DNA of 5,235 nt from Acidobacteriota bacterium (GTDB taxonomy: Bacteria > Acidobacteriota > Blastocatellia > RBC074). The DNA lies in the NCBI GenBank assembly GCA_022614735.1, contig JAKEHZ010000206.1, positions 1-5,235 of the forward strand, in the 5' to 3' direction. Shown one piece after another: positions 5,180-5,235 of this stretch. Below the pieces are notes generated by a model. It was not told the DNA's origin and did no database searches. It worked only from the letters and a program-made list of their open reading frames with translations. Numbering within the stretch: position 1 is the first letter of the stretch; each line of letters opens with the position of its first letter. The position numbers and the translations under genes are program-made.

Positions 5180-5235
5180 ACGAAACAAAGGAAAAGAGAA
5201 AACGGAACAAACGGAAATAACGGAACAAACGGAAA
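5164..5235. repeat. Purine-rich array of about 9-nt period overlapping the galU stop
   Basis: CGAAA or CGGAA cores start at 5164, 5172, 5181, then GGAAA at 5190, and CGGAA at 5203, 5212, 5221 and 5230, so most steps are 8-9 bases. AACGGAACAAACGGAAA at 5201-5217 recurs exactly at 5219-5235, an 18-base period. The array begins inside galU: the last codons (E-K-T-K) and the TAA at 5177-5179 are made from it. From 5173 on, the + strand has only two T residues. It continues past the window edge, so total length is unknown. It resembles the left half of the element after priA in core sequence and spacing. Confidence 0.8.

Noticed and set aside
4574..5188. A 204-codon minus-strand ORF opposite galU
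   Set aside because: It is antisense to a gene with well-recognised motifs throughout, starts in the downstream repeat, and encodes no recognisable domain.

Overview
This window reads as a piece of chromosome from an environmental, free-living bacterium of moderate GC (about half GC overall, about 60% inside the coding cores). My best guess is an Acidobacteriota member, with Verrucomicrobiota or Planctomycetota as alternatives. The reasons are indirect: a Tat-exported xylose-isomerase-like TIM-barrel protein, a large exported TPR protein with a segment of the type 'LYRKVNGSLNGLDEQL', and A-rich intergenic repeats of the CGAAACACGCGAAA kind. No marker gene fixes the taxon. All recognisable genes lie on the + strand, and nothing suggests a phage, transposon, CRISPR array or antibiotic cluster.

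Layout. Positions 1-135 are the last 44 codons of a gene that looks like priA (primosomal helicase N'). Two bases after its stop comes a compact repeat element (137-239) with a perfect 26-bp inverted repeat, an internal 19-bp-period direct repeat and a tandem 8-mer. Next is a 280-codon gene (305-1147) for a Tat-signal sugar isomerase/epimerase-like TIM barrel. A 127-bp gap with a weak promoter candidate leads to an 860-codon gene (1275-3857) for an exported TPR protein. That protein ends in a disordered tail carrying three basic 17-residue repeats.

The gap of about 480 bp from 3858 to 4336 is the least explained part. It is sharply AT-rich at first (33% GC by hand count over 3861-3960). It holds a near-consensus sigma70 promoter (TTGACA-N17-TACATT), possible nested RNA pairings, two very short ORFs with ribosome-binding sites (13 and 23 codons), a C-rich G-poor stretch starting at the second small stop codon, and a strong hairpin. 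A galU-type nucleotidyltransferase gene (4337-5179) follows. The arrangement resembles a long regulatory leader for galU or an independent small RNA; this is inference. A second purine-rich array with a period of about 9 nt (5164-5235) overlaps the galU stop and runs off the window.

How the genes relate. They do not form an obvious operon or shared pathway. PriA restarts replication forks, the TIM-barrel protein probably handles oxidised or phosphorylated sugars outside the cytoplasm, the TPR protein is probably a periplasmic scaffold, and GalU makes a nucleotide sugar for envelope polysaccharides. The clearest links are structural: two related periodic repeats sit directly on the 3' ends of two genes, and an unusually elaborate non-coding leader stands before galU.
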